A DNA stretch of 64,000 bases from Ktedonobacter robiniae (GTDB lineage Bacteria > Chloroflexota > Ktedonobacteria > Ktedonobacterales > Ktedonobacteraceae): the NCBI RefSeq assembly GCF_016587375.1, contig NZ_BNJG01000007.1, forward strand, positions 31,174 through 95,173. Reading direction: 5' to 3'. The position numbers were made by a program, and so were the translations under genes. The notes below the pieces were generated by a model. The model saw only the letters and a program-made list of their open reading frames with translations, had not been told where the DNA came from and ran no database searches. Shown here piece after piece: positions 9,353 to 18,544 of the stretch. Each line of letters starts with the position of its first letter. The first letter of the stretch is position 1.

Positions 9353-10591
9353 ATGGAAGTCCTGTATCGAAGCTGTTGCGGGATTGATGTCCACAAACAA
9401 TTTCTGGTGGCATGTTTGCTCGCTGTCGATGAGAAAGGACAGCAACACAAAGAGCTGCGGCGCTTTTCGACGATGACGAGTGAATTACTCTCGTGCGTTG
9501 ACTGGCTGAAAACAGCGCGGTGCCAGGCCATCGCGATGGAGTCAACCGGGGTGTATTGGAAGTCCCCTTTCAACCTCATGGAAGGGCACTTTGAGCAGGT
9601 CATGATTGTCAATGCCGAACATCTCAAACGCGTTCCAGGTCGCAAAACCGATAAAAAGGATGCGGAGTGGATCGCCGAACTCTTGCAGTTTGGGCTCCTC
9701 AAACCCAGCTTTATCCCGTCACCCCAACAACGAGAGCTTCGTGATCTGACCCGTCTGCGCACAACTCTGATCGCCGAGCGAACCCGGCTGGTGAATCGGC
9801 TCCACAAAACGCTGGAAGATACCAATCTGAAGCTCTCGTCCGTGTTGACGGATATCATGGGGAAATCAGGACAGCAGATTCTCTCGGCTCTCCTTCGCGG
9901 AGAGGAAGATCCAGCCGTGTTAGCAGATCTGGCTCTGGGACGTGCGATGAGCAAACGTGACGCGCTGGCACAAGCGCTGCGTGGACGCCTGAGGGACCAT
10001 CACCGCCTCCTCTTGCAGGAACTGCTCTCCCTGATCGAGCGACATGATCGGGGAATTTCGCGCCTGGACAGGGAGATTGAGGAGCGCTTGCGCCCTCAGG
10101 AGGCGTTGATTCAGCGGCTCGATGCTATTCCTGGATGTAGCCGTCGAATCATCGAAGTTCTCCTGGCTGAGATAGGCTCGGATGTGTCTCCTTTTCCGGA
10201 TGCCGCTCACCTCGCCTCCTGGGTGGGCATTTGTCCTGGCAATAACGAGAGTGGAGGCAAACGCAAAAGTGGACGCATTCGCAAAGGCAATCGCTGGATC
10301 AAAGCGATGCTGGTTCAAGCCGCCAATGCCGCCGCTCGAACCAAGCACAGCTATCTCTCGGCACAGTATCATCAGATTGCTGCTCGTCGTGGCAACAAAC
10401 GTGCTGTCGTGGCGGTGGCTCACAGCATTCTGGTCATCTACTATCACATGCTCACGACTGGTGAGCCCTATCAGGAAAGAGGAGCAAACTACTTTTCGGA
10501 ATTAGATCGCAAGCATGCTGAGCGACGGGCAACCAGGCAGCTTGAACGGTTGGGATATCAGGTGACGCTGACCCCTACTCAGATCGCTTAA
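9353..10591 (+). CDS. IS110-family transposase (DEDD recombinase)
   Basis: A 412-residue transposase of the RNA-guided IS110 family. The N-terminal RuvC-like domain has the DEDD residues in CGIDVHKQF, AMESTGVYW and RKTDKKDAEW. The C-terminal Transposase_20 domain begins near LDAIPGCSRRIIEVL and has the PGNNESGGKRKSGR stretch with the serine region. The ATG at 9353 follows AGGAGGAACCCTG. Full length, so possibly active. IS110 elements lack terminal inverted repeats, so the exact ends cannot be fixed by eye. Confidence 0.93.
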   Translation: MEVLYRSCCGIDVHKQFLVACLLAVDEKGQQHKELRRFSTMTSELLSCVDWLKTARCQAIAMESTGVYWKSPFNLMEGHFEQVMIVNAEHLKRVPGRKTDKKDAEWIAELLQFGLLKPSFIPSPQQRELRDLTRLRTTLIAERTRLVNRLHKTLEDTNLKLSSVLTDIMGKSGQQILSALLRGEEDPAVLADLALGRAMSKRDALAQALRGRLRDHHRLLLQELLSLIERHDRGISRLDREIEERLRPQEALIQRLDAIPGCSRRIIEVLLAEIGSDVSPFPDAAHLASWVGICPGNNESGGKRKSGRIRKGNRWIKAMLVQAANAAARTKHSYLSAQYHQIAARRGNKRAVVAVAHSILVIYYHMLTTGEPYQERGANYFSELDRKHAERRATRQLERLGYQVTLTPTQIA

Positions 10592-10740
10592 TCCTGCTTC
10601 CAGCATACGAGCTTGCGGATGAGGTTCTCTTGGGTCACTTGACCCACAGGGGGGTGTTTTTGTCTCTTTCTCCAGCTCTTTCAGAGGAACCTCTCCATGA
10701 CACAGTGGCCTCTGGCTCTTATCGTTTAGCAATGAGTTGT
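10592..10740 (+). other. IS110 right flank with hairpin TGGGTC-ACTT-GACCCA
   Basis: About 150 non-coding bases after the transposase stop. A perfect 6-bp hairpin (10631-10646) is followed by GGGGGG and a T5 tract at 10657-10661. This may be a terminator or part of the element's structured non-coding RNA. The 3' boundary of the element should lie here. Confidence 0.35.
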
Positions 10741-10809
10741 GTGCTGGTTAAAGGGCGCTTGAGCATATAAAGCATGTTGACAATACGGAGAATGTGATAA
10801 ATTATTCTG

Positions 10810-10839
10810 TTCAATAAAACAGACGCAAAAGCATATAAT
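10810..10839 (+). promoter_or_regulatory. Candidate promoter of the PLP decarboxylase gene
   Basis: A perfect TATAAT lies at 10834-10839, with a weak TTCAAT at 10810-10815 (18-base spacing), about 30 bases before the GTG start at 10870. A TTGACA at 10777-10782 with a poor -10 is an alternative. Confidence 0.35.
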
Positions 10840-10869
10840 GAGCATACCGTAGATTCCAGAAGAGCACAG

Positions 10870-12331
10870 GTGCCCGGTTTCTCTTTCAGTGAAGCCGAAC
10901 TGCGGGATCTGGGCTATCAGATTATTGATGAAATGGCGACCTATCTGGCTGGTATCCAGAATCGCCCGATCTGGCAAGCTATGCCAGACGATGTACGCAC
11001 GGTTGTTCGTCGCCAGGTCTTACCAGAGCAGGGTCAACCTTTCAAGGAGACGCTGGCTTTTCTGCGCGAAATGCTGCTGCCTTATCCTCAGGGCAATGGG
11101 CACCCCAGATTTGCGGGGTGGATTAATTCGGCTCCCGCGCACGCAGGAATTTTGCTGAAACCGCTGGAGGCGGCAATGAATCCCAACTGCGGTATTGGCG
11201 AGCATGCTGGCCAGGAACTGGAGCGACGGGCAGTGCAATGGGTGATGGAGCTGTGTGGTTTTCCCATTGAAGGAAGCGCGGGCGTCTTTGTCAGTGGTGG
11301 TTCAGAGGCTAATTTCACCTGTCTGCAGGCCGCGCGTCATTGGGCGGCTCAGGCTCAGGGCTGGGATGTGCGGAAGCAGGGTATTCAGGGCCTCCAGCGT
11401 CCGTTTGTGCTCTATCAATCGGACCAGGGCCATTTCAGCGTGCGCAAATCCGTTGAGGCCATGGGTCTGGGTAGCGATGCTATTCACATCATTTCCTCCA
11501 CTTCGACCTGGCAAATGGATGTGGGTCAGCTCTCCAGGCGCATCCGCGCCGATCGCGCTGCCGGTTTTACTCCTTTCTGTGTCGCAGCAACCGCCGGAAC
11601 GGTTGAAACGGGAGCCATTGATCCTTTGGGCGAAGCTGGTTAACCTCTGTGCTGAGGAAGGTCTCTGGCTGCATGTCGATGGCTCTTATGGAGCCTTTGG
11701 CGTACTGGATAAGAAGGTCGCGCCGCTCTACAAGGGGCTGGAACGCGTGGATTCACTCGCGACCGACCAGCACAAATGGCTCTCGGTGCCCATTGATTGC
11801 GGATGTGCCCTGGTCCGTAACGGTGCAGCGCTGCACGATACGTTTCGCCTGAATCATACCGAGCCCGATAAGCATGAAGCCTGGATGTCAGAATATACCC
11901 TCCAGCGCACGCGCCGCTTTCGCGCCCTGGATGTCTGGGCTGTTGTGCGCACGGCTGGACGCAGCGGGCTGACCAACGCTATCGCCAGTAATATCGGCAT
12001 GGCTCGACTCTTCGCGCAACTGATCGAAGAAGAACCCGCCCTGGAGCTTCTCGCCGATGGCCCTTTGAGCATTGTGCGTTTTCGCTACGCGCCAGACACG
12101 CTGCTTGATCAGCCGCGCCTGCTGGATCGGCTGAACAAAACTCTGGCTCATACAATCCAGGAGCGCGGCAAAGCTTTCTTTACCAGCACCCATTTCGCCG
12201 GGAAAGAGACTCTGCGAGCGTGCTTTGTCAATTATATGACCACCGAAACAGATGTACGCGCTATGGTCAATGAAGTACTTCGTACTGCCAAAGCCCTGTC
12301 TTCTTTCAGGGGTGAGGTCGAAGCGATTTGA
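10870..12331 (+). pseudogene. PLP-dependent group II decarboxylase (aromatic-L-amino-acid decarboxylase-like), frameshifted
   Basis: The first frame from GTG 10870 has the family N-terminus (FSEAELRDLGYQIIDEMATY), GHPRFAGWI and FVSGGSEANFTCL, and reaches GTVETGAIDPLGE before stopping at 11641-11643. The second frame takes over at once with LCAEEGLWLHVDGSYG, and TDQHKWLSVPIDCG with the PLP-binding Lys, to the stop at 12331. One base is missing between about 11625 and 11645; otherwise domains are complete. Family members decarboxylate aromatic amino acids or related substrates. It is followed 21 bases later by a cysteine-synthase-like gene, so the two were probably one operon. Either a fresh pseudogene or a sequencing error. 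Confidence 0.85.
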
Positions 12332-12352
12332 TGCCCTAAAAAGGAGTACATT

Positions 12353-13348
12353 ATGTATTATCATAATATCCTGGAAACCATTGGAAATACGCCTCTGATT
12401 GAACTCAAAAGCTTCAGCCCGCGTTCTGGAGTACAGATTTTCGCAAAAATGGAAGGCGTCAATCCCTCTGGCAGCATTAAGGATCGAATTGCCAGAAAGA
12501 TGATCGAACAGGCGGAGGCACAGGGGCTGCTGCACACCGATTCAATCTTGTTGGAGCCGACCAGCGGGAATACGGGCGTGGCCCTGGCTCTGGTAGCTGG
12601 CATGAAAGGTTATCAGTTTACTGCTGTCGTCTCCGAAAAAGGCACTCAAGAGAAGTGCAGAATGCTTGAGCTTTACGGAGCCGATATTATTCTTTCACCA
12701 GGAGCGGCAGGCAGCAATGGCGCGATCCGGCTCGCTCAGGAACTGGTTCATCAAGAGAAGCGTTATGTGATGCTTTTTCAATATGGCAATCTGGCGAATG
12801 CCGCCGCCCATTATGAAACGACTGGCGCAGAGAGTCTGCGTGACTTGCCTGATGTCAGCGTGCTGGTCTCGGGCCTTGGCTCAGGAGGCACTCTCACCGG
12901 AATGGGGCAACGTTTGAAAGAGCACAGCCCCGCCATCCGCGTGGTCGCTGCCGAGCCGATGCAGGGCGAAAGCATTCAGGGCTTACGCAGTCTCGCAGAT
13001 GGTTTTATCTCTCCAGTGCTTGATCAATCGCTGCTCGATGACAAAATGCTGATTACGAGCCAGCAGGCATGGTTGCGCACTCTGCAATTGCGCAAACAAG
13101 AAGGCATTTTCGCTGGTCCTTCCAGCGGCGCGGTTCTGGATGTAGCCTTACGTGTAGCGGAACGCATGAAACAGGGAAAGATCGTGATTATCCTGGCTGA
13201 TGGTGGTTGGAAATACCTCAGCGAACAGAACTGGACTGGACTATACACATGGCGAATCACCCGGTTTCGGCAATCTACCGTTTCATCTCCGGCCATTCGT
13301 GACGTTTCAAGCGCTCCAATTGTACAAGAGCGGGAAAGCGGAGAGTAA
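12353..13348 (+). CDS. Cysteine synthase / cystathionine beta-synthase-like PLP enzyme
   Basis: A fold-type II PLP enzyme of 331 residues. The PLP lysine is in NPSGSIKDRIA (residues 38-48). The phosphate and substrate loops are TSGNTGVALA, SGLGSGGTLTG and AGPSSGA. Family members join a sulfur or other nucleophile to O-acetyl- or O-phosphoserine. CysK, CysM or a specialised synthase cannot be separated from sequence alone. ATG 12353 follows AAAAAGGAG. After SEQNWTG the tail of about 30 residues is unlike family members and overlaps the convergent kinase gene by 74 bases, so the native C-terminus may have been altered. The paired decarboxylase suggests a small amine- or amino-acid pathway. Confidence 0.85.
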   Translation: MYYHNILETIGNTPLIELKSFSPRSGVQIFAKMEGVNPSGSIKDRIARKMIEQAEAQGLLHTDSILLEPTSGNTGVALALVAGMKGYQFTAVVSEKGTQEKCRMLELYGADIILSPGAAGSNGAIRLAQELVHQEKRYVMLFQYGNLANAAAHYETTGAESLRDLPDVSVLVSGLGSGGTLTGMGQRLKEHSPAIRVVAAEPMQGESIQGLRSLADGFISPVLDQSLLDDKMLITSQQAWLRTLQLRKQEGIFAGPSSGAVLDVALRVAERMKQGKIVIILADGGWKYLSEQNWTGLYTWRITRFRQSTVSSPAIRDVSSAPIVQERESGE

Positions 13349-14735
13349 CACTCGTGCCTTTGCCCAGTGTACTGCTGATCTCAATGGTTCCGTGCTGGGC
13401 CTCCACCAACTCTTTGGCAATAGCAAGGCCCAGACCGCTCCCACCTGAGTAGACGGAGGAGCGGCTACGTGAGGGATCAGCCCGGTAGAAGCGGTCGAAG
13501 ACATGTGGCAGGGCTTCAGGCGAAATGCCCTGGCCGGTATCGTTGATGGTGAGAGCTACCGTACGCTGAGATTCTTTCAGAACGTGTAGCTCTATCTGAC
13601 CCTCTAAAGGAGTATATTTGAGCGCATTATCGACCAGATTCAGCAGAATTTGCTGAAGCCGATCGCGATCTGCGCAGATCGCGGGGAGACCTGGCTCAAT
13701 CAGGCAGCGAATTTCTTGTCCATGCGCGAGATAGATTGCCTGTTCGCAGACTGTGTGGAGTAAGGTATCCACAGTGACTGTATCTTTGCGCAGCACCAAT
13801 CTTCCTTCATCCAGACGAGTCAGGGCTAACAAATCTTCAACCATGCGGTGCATACGCCGCACCTCGGCAAACATTCCGCGGGCCAGGTGACGTGTGATTT
13901 CACGATCTCCCCGATCCACTCCTAACAATAACATCTCCAGATTTCCGTTTAACACGGTCAGTGGCGTGCGTAGTTCATGCGAGGCATCGCTGACAAAGCG
14001 TTTTTGTTTCTGGAAAGCTGTCTCCAGGCGAGCAACCATGGCATTGAATGAACGCGCTAATCGTCCGATCTCGTCATCGGTCGGTGGCTGATCGATGCGT
14101 ATCGAAAGCTCATCCTGTGCGATCTGCCGGCTGGTACGTTCGATCTCAACCAGCGGACGCAGGGCAATGCTTACGAGCGGAAATATGAGTGCAATGGCTA
14201 TACCGAATGTACACATAATGCCCAGAAACAAGATCAGGTGGAACGTTGTGAGAAAATCGTCGATAGGTGCGGTCGGCGTGCTGACCTGTAAAATGGCCGT
14301 TGTGTGGAAATTTTTGATCAGCGGAATAAATACGACAAGCTGATGCTGTCCCAGATTGTCTTTGGCCAGAAGATAAGGCACATTGCTCTTGATGATTTGT
14401 TGCACCTGGTTAGAGGCGATGTTTATACCAGGAGCATCGAATGATGAGGAGGCATTTGTGATCAACGGCGTCCCGGTGGTCGTGAGAATCACCGCACTCG
14501 TACCTGGACTGGTCAACGCGTGGAGCAGGGACCTGGCTGTATCGTCAAAGCCAGGGTCTGGAGCAGCCGAAGGGAGAAAATTAATGCCCAGCCCAAAGGG
14601 ACGTTGTTGCGGTTGGTGAAGGTCTTTGGTAACGCCCTTGAGTGCTACCTGAGCCTCATTATGCAGAACATTGACCTAGTTGGTCACAAGAGCCTGTTCC
14701 GCAATAAACGAGACGATGATGCCCAACGCGCTCAT
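13275..14735 (-). pseudogene. Sensor histidine kinase, interrupted near its N-terminus
   Basis: The main frame has a membrane segment, a HAMP linker (PLVEIERTSRQIAQDELSIR), the H-box SDASHELRTPLTVL, the N-box NLVDNALKYTP and G-boxes DTGQGIS and SGLGLAIAKEL: a classical EnvZ/BaeS-like kinase. Reading upstream in the same frame, coding-like sequence continues through an in-frame TAG at 14676-14678 to a membrane-helix start (ALGIIVSFIAEQALVTN). It breaks off at 14735 beside a 103-bp inverted repeat at 14739. The first helix is therefore cut by an insertion and the sensor is also interrupted by TAG. Its partner regulator is probably the truncated gene at 17960-18544, now 3.2 kb away. Confidence 0.8.
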
Positions 14736-14738
14736 GGT

Positions 14739-14841
14739 AAATGACCTACCAAGTGAGCAGGGTTGGCCCTCAAATGTAAGCATTTGCCCTGAATGTTGAG
14801 CAACACAACCATTGACAGCCGGGAAAACGCTCCAGAAGCGG
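14739..14841 (-). repeat. Left 103-bp inverted repeat of the kinase cassette
   Basis: Starts AAATGACCTACC at the outer edge. Its reverse complement matches 16081-16183 at 102 of 103 positions. Confidence 0.9.
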
Positions 14842-15086
14842 AGCGTTGCGCATCGTTTTTGTAAATTCGGGAGTTCAGCTCGAAGTCGCATTTTGCGCCA
14901 AACCTGTAAATCCCATCTTGATCCTGGTAAGTATCTAGCAGTGTCAAAAGAAACCACCCTTGACCCACATGAAGAGAAGCAGTACCATAGCTTCAAAAAA
15001 CGGATCATCATAGCTCTCCCCGACAAAAAGGTTCCTGATCTTCTCAGTCGGATGCATATGATGCACCAGATACAGGAGTCCTTTTG

Positions 15087-16016
15087 ATGTCTGCTTTGCC
15101 CGAAGATTTTCTCCAATTTATGCGCGATGTTTACGGAACAGAGGCGGCCAATGCCTGGTTGCAACGGCTCCCCTCTTTTTTAGAGGAATGCGCGGAGCGC
15201 TGGCAACTCACGATCTTGCCCCCGTTTGAAAATCTCTCGCTTCACTATGTGGCACCGGCTGTACGTGCGGATGGCACACCAGTTATTCTGAAGACGTGCG
15301 AGTTTTCCGATGAATTTGAACATGGGCTGGCCGCGCTACGTCTTTTCAATGGACGAGGCATCGCTCGTCTCCTGGAGTATGACGAGGAACAAAAGGTGAT
15401 GCTGTTGGAGCGTTTGCAACCGGGAACCATGCTTGAGTCACTGGTGCCGGAGCAGGATGAGCGAGCTACATCCATTCTGGCCGGGATCATGCGTCAACTT
15501 TGGAGACCGGCACCTACAGAGCACACCTTTCCGACGGTCGAGCAATTGGGACAAGGCTTGACGCAGCTCCGCGCACATTACGCTGGCGGCTATGGTCCGT
15601 TTCCGCCGCGCCTGGTCGACGAGGCGATGGACCTCTTCGCGATATTAAGCGCCTCAGTTCCTCAGACCATGCTGCTGCACGGCGATCTCCATCACCATAA
15701 TGTCTTGCGTTCGGGTGATACGTGGCTGGCTATTGATCCGAAAGGTGTAGTTGGTGATCCTGGGTATGAGGTGGGAGCCTCGTTCTATAACCCTATGCCT
15801 CGCCTCCTTGAGGTACCCAACCTGGAGCAGATGCTCGCCCGGCGCGTCGCTCAACTAAGCGAGGAACTGGGAATGGAGCGAGCGCGCATACGCGGATGGG
15901 GATTGGCACAATGTGTGCGTAATGCGTGGAGCATGGTGGCGAATAACCAGTTGAGCATGGACCCGCACGGAATAATACTTCGATGTGCGGACATTCTTTC
16001 GCATCTCACCGTTTGA
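15087..16016 (+). CDS. Aminoglycoside/hydroxyurea antibiotic resistance kinase-like protein, APH(6) family
   Basis: A protein-kinase-like phosphotransferase of about 309 residues, usual for streptomycin 6-kinase-type proteins. Catalytic motifs are HGDLHHHNVL (Brenner motif, catalytic Asp in HGD) and IDPKGVVGDPGYE (metal-binding Asp in IDP). VILKTCEF near residue 70 probably holds the ATP-binding lysine. ATG 15087 follows AGGAG at 9-base spacing. Homologues phosphorylate streptomycin or related substrates; many family members in soil bacteria have unknown targets, so resistance is inferred only. It is the sole cargo of the inverted-repeat cassette. Confidence 0.85.
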   Translation: MSALPEDFLQFMRDVYGTEAANAWLQRLPSFLEECAERWQLTILPPFENLSLHYVAPAVRADGTPVILKTCEFSDEFEHGLAALRLFNGRGIARLLEYDEEQKVMLLERLQPGTMLESLVPEQDERATSILAGIMRQLWRPAPTEHTFPTVEQLGQGLTQLRAHYAGGYGPFPPRLVDEAMDLFAILSASVPQTMLLHGDLHHHNVLRSGDTWLAIDPKGVVGDPGYEVGASFYNPMPRLLEVPNLEQMLARRVAQLSEELGMERARIRGWGLAQCVRNAWSMVANNQLSMDPHGIILRCADILSHLTV

Positions 16017-16080
16017 TGCGGGGCGCTCTCAGGTTTGTGCTCCTGTTCGCCGTGAATTTACACACGTTGAGTGCAATGAA

Positions 16081-16183
16081 CCGCTTCTGGAGCGTTTTCC
16101 CGGCTGTCAATGGTTGTGCTGCTCAACATTCAGGGCAAATGCTTACATTTGAGGGCCAACCCTGCTCACTTGGTAGGTCATTT
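16081..16183 (+). repeat. Right 103-bp inverted repeat of the kinase cassette
   Basis: Starts CCGCTTCTGGAGCG at the inner edge and ends GGTAGGTCATTT. It is the near-perfect inverted partner of 14739-14841, with one mismatch. Confidence 0.9.
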
Positions 16184-16459
16184 CATACAATATTTGATGA
16201 TAAGCTATCGCTACCTGTTTGTTGATTGTTTTCCATATTTCAGGTACTCTTGCAAATGGAGAGGCACTGAGGAGTAGCTCCCCTCAGAAGAGGACTCGGA
16301 GAACCTTCAGGTCATTTTGAGGCACAACCTTTCGGTGGTAATTGGGGGGCGTGCGCGAAATCCTTCATACGCATTTGAAGGCCAGTACAACTTTTCGTAT
16401 GTAACTGGGCAGGCCACGTCCACGGGTCTTTGCCTCTCTACCCACCAGGAGATATGACA
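16184..16459 (+). ncRNA. Candidate structured left end of the second IS110 element (bridge-RNA region)
   Basis: About 275 non-coding bases lie directly 5' of an IS110 transposase start. Inverted segments are visible: CTGAGG with CCCCTCAG near 16268-16288, and GGCCAGTAC with GTAACTGGG around 16380-16408. In IS110-group elements this non-coding end encodes the bridge RNA that pairs with target and donor DNA. Assignment is by position and local structure only; loops were not matched to a target. Confidence 0.35.
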
Positions 16460-17881
16460 ATGACCAGCAGCAAACAGAGACGCGAAGTCCAGGGCCAGCC
16501 CACTCTCTCGAATGAGGCCCTTTACATTGGTATTGATATCGGCAAATTCAAGCATGTTGCTGGCTTCCTCTCGAAAACACTTTTAGAACGCCATAAACAT
16601 TTTGATCATTGTCCTGCCTTCACCTTTGAGCAATCGCGAGAAGGGTTCCGGGCTTTTGTAGAGCGTATCCAAGCCTATTGTCCTCTTGAGCAGTGTTTCA
16701 TTCTCATGGAACAAACGGGCCATTATCATCAATCGCTCCTCCAGTATTTGTTAGAGCTGGATCTTCCGGTTTTTGTTATCCATATTCAACGCCGTCAGGA
16801 GGGCATGGTCAAAACCGATAAACGCGATGCGTTAGGGTTAGCAAACCAGCTCTACACCCAACTTGAACTCGGTGCACAGGTTGCCAACACGCTTCAGGCA
16901 ATTCGTCGGGCACTTCCTCCCTCTGAGGCCGCAGCCCAACTCAAAGGATTGGTGCGCCACCGCTATGAACTGGTGAACGAAGCCACTCAGCGGAAAAACA
17001 AGCTGACAGCCATTTGTGACGAACTTTTTCCCGAATTCACCCAAGTCTTTAAAGACCCGAATGCTGCTCTTGCCTTAGATCTGCGTGAGCATTTTCCTAC
17101 GCCAAGCGCTATAGCTGCCGCGACTTCAGTAGAACTTCGAACAGTGCGAAGGAGAAATCATCCCTCCGAAGCCCAGTTCGTACAGATCCAGCAGCTCGCC
17201 AGGCAGAGTATTGGAACGAAAGACACCGCCCGACAAGACAGCCTGATTGTCGAACAAACCTTGTTGATTCAAGAACTTCGACTCCTTCAAAACCATCTGG
17301 AGCAACTTGAAGAGAAAATCGGCCAGATCGTTGAGAAAAGTCGCGAGGGTCAGATTCTGACCTCCATCCCTCCCATTGGTCCGCTCTTTGCAGCGTCGAT
17401 CATCGCGACTATCGGCTCTATTGGCAATTTTGAAGATGCAGCTCATCTCAAATCCTATTTTGGCTGGGCACCAATCAGAACGCAAACAGGTGTGTCTTTT
17501 GATCGCACTCGCCTCACAAGGGCGGGATCACGTGAGATGAAGAAAGTGATGTTCCTTGTGGCCTGGAAAGCGATCCAGATGGACACCGAATGGGCAAAGC
17601 TCTACAAGCGTTTGGTTCCTCGACTCTGTTTCTATGATGAGAGGATGCAAGCCTACAAAGGAAAAGGGAAGGCTTTGGGCCATATCATTGGCCGCTTAAT
17701 TACACTGATCTTTGCGCTCCTCAAGAAGGATTACGAACTCCTCAACAAGCTTTCGCCTGGCGCGGAACCTCCTCCACTGACCCTTTATGACCCTGAACTG
17801 CATCACCGTCACCGGACAGGGCACTATTCCCCACTCCGCAAGGAAGGTCCAAAGAATCGGATTGTTCAGCACTCCTCGTGA
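16460..17881 (+). CDS. IS110-family transposase, long form
   Basis: About 473 residues, larger than the 412-residue copy at 9353 and only distantly similar. DEDD motifs are in YIGIDIGKFKHV, ILMEQTGHYH and KTDKRDALG. The C-terminal Transposase_20 region has TSIPPIGPLFAASII and SYFGWAPIRTQTG. ATG 16460 is preferred because AGGAG (16447-16451) lies 8 bases upstream; the ATG at 16454 is too close. The downstream end of the element lies at about 17960, where it cuts a response regulator gene. Confidence 0.92.
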   Translation: MTSSKQRREVQGQPTLSNEALYIGIDIGKFKHVAGFLSKTLLERHKHFDHCPAFTFEQSREGFRAFVERIQAYCPLEQCFILMEQTGHYHQSLLQYLLELDLPVFVIHIQRRQEGMVKTDKRDALGLANQLYTQLELGAQVANTLQAIRRALPPSEAAAQLKGLVRHRYELVNEATQRKNKLTAICDELFPEFTQVFKDPNAALALDLREHFPTPSAIAAATSVELRTVRRRNHPSEAQFVQIQQLARQSIGTKDTARQDSLIVEQTLLIQELRLLQNHLEQLEEKIGQIVEKSREGQILTSIPPIGPLFAASIIATIGSIGNFEDAAHLKSYFGWAPIRTQTGVSFDRTRLTRAGSREMKKVMFLVAWKAIQMDTEWAKLYKRLVPRLCFYDERMQAYKGKGKALGHIIGRLITLIFALLKKDYELLNKLSPGAEPPPLTLYDPELHHRHRTGHYSPLRKEGPKNRIVQHSS

Positions 17882-17959
17882 AGATGGTTATCTCTGTTAC
17901 GTAGGTATTGAGCACGTTAGAGCGTTTTTCGGGTATTTGCTCCTCACTTCTCATACGCA

Positions 17960-18544
17960 TTACCACCAGACGCGTGACATGATCATATCGCGAGAAAGCG
18001 CCTGCCTGGGGTTCATCAGAAAAAATTCGAGAAGATCAAATTCACGCGGCGTTAAATCGATGGGCTGATCATGAAATGTTACCTGGTGCGTTCCCCGGTT
18101 CAGGGTGATACCTTGAAAAGTCAGAATATCGGCGATATTGTTGCCGCGCCTCCGGAGCACTGCGCGCGTTCTTGCCATGAGTTCGCGAAAGGCAAATGGT
18201 TTGGTGAGATAATCGTCGGCCCCTGTATCTAGCCCGGTTACACGATCGTCTATCTCGTCCCTGGCCGTAAGCATAATGATCGGCAGGTCGCGGCTGCGAC
18301 GTAGCCGGCGCGTGACCTCCAGCCCGTCATAGCCTGGCAGCATAAGGTCTAAAATAACCACATCGGGCTGCTGCTCCTGCGCAACCTGGGTTGCATCAGG
18401 CCCATTTGTGGCGAGAAATACCTGAAATCCTTCATAGGAGAAACACATCTGGAGAAGGTCTTTAACCTGAGGCTCATCATCGACGATCAAGACACTGGGC
18501 TATCTGGTTTTATCGAGGGCACTGTCTCTGATAGTTTCTGGCAT
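17960..18544 (-). pseudogene. OmpR/PhoB-type response regulator, truncated and with in-frame TAG
   Basis: The receiver domain is complete: acidic pair in IVDDEPQ, phospho-acceptor Asp in VVILDLMLPG, Thr in IMLTAR, Lys in DDYLTKPF. The winged-helix domain starts (DLTPREFDLLEFF) but stops at MSRVWW, about 45 residues short, exactly where the IS110 flank begins. Upstream, the frame extends through an in-frame TAG (MPETIRDSALDKTR, TAG, PSVLIVDDE) to an ATG at 18544; the TTG at 18490 is the only start after that TAG. Without the recognition helix it cannot bind DNA normally. Probably once directly upstream of the kinase now at 13275-14735. Confidence 0.82.

Larger units (their letters stand above)
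14739..16183. mobile_element. Inverted-repeat-bounded cassette carrying an APH(6)-like kinase
   Basis: The ends 14739-14841 and 16081-16183 are inverted copies of 103 bp that differ at one base. They enclose 1.2 kb with a single antibiotic-kinase-like gene and no transposase. The left end abuts the broken N-terminus of a histidine kinase. This is the layout of a non-autonomous mobile insertion cassette moved in trans. No clear target duplication was found, possibly because later events altered the right flank. Confidence 0.7.

Noticed and set aside
9187..9954. 255-residue minus-strand frame
   Set aside because: Antisense to the IS110 transposase and rich in Ser/Arg; a shadow of its codon use.
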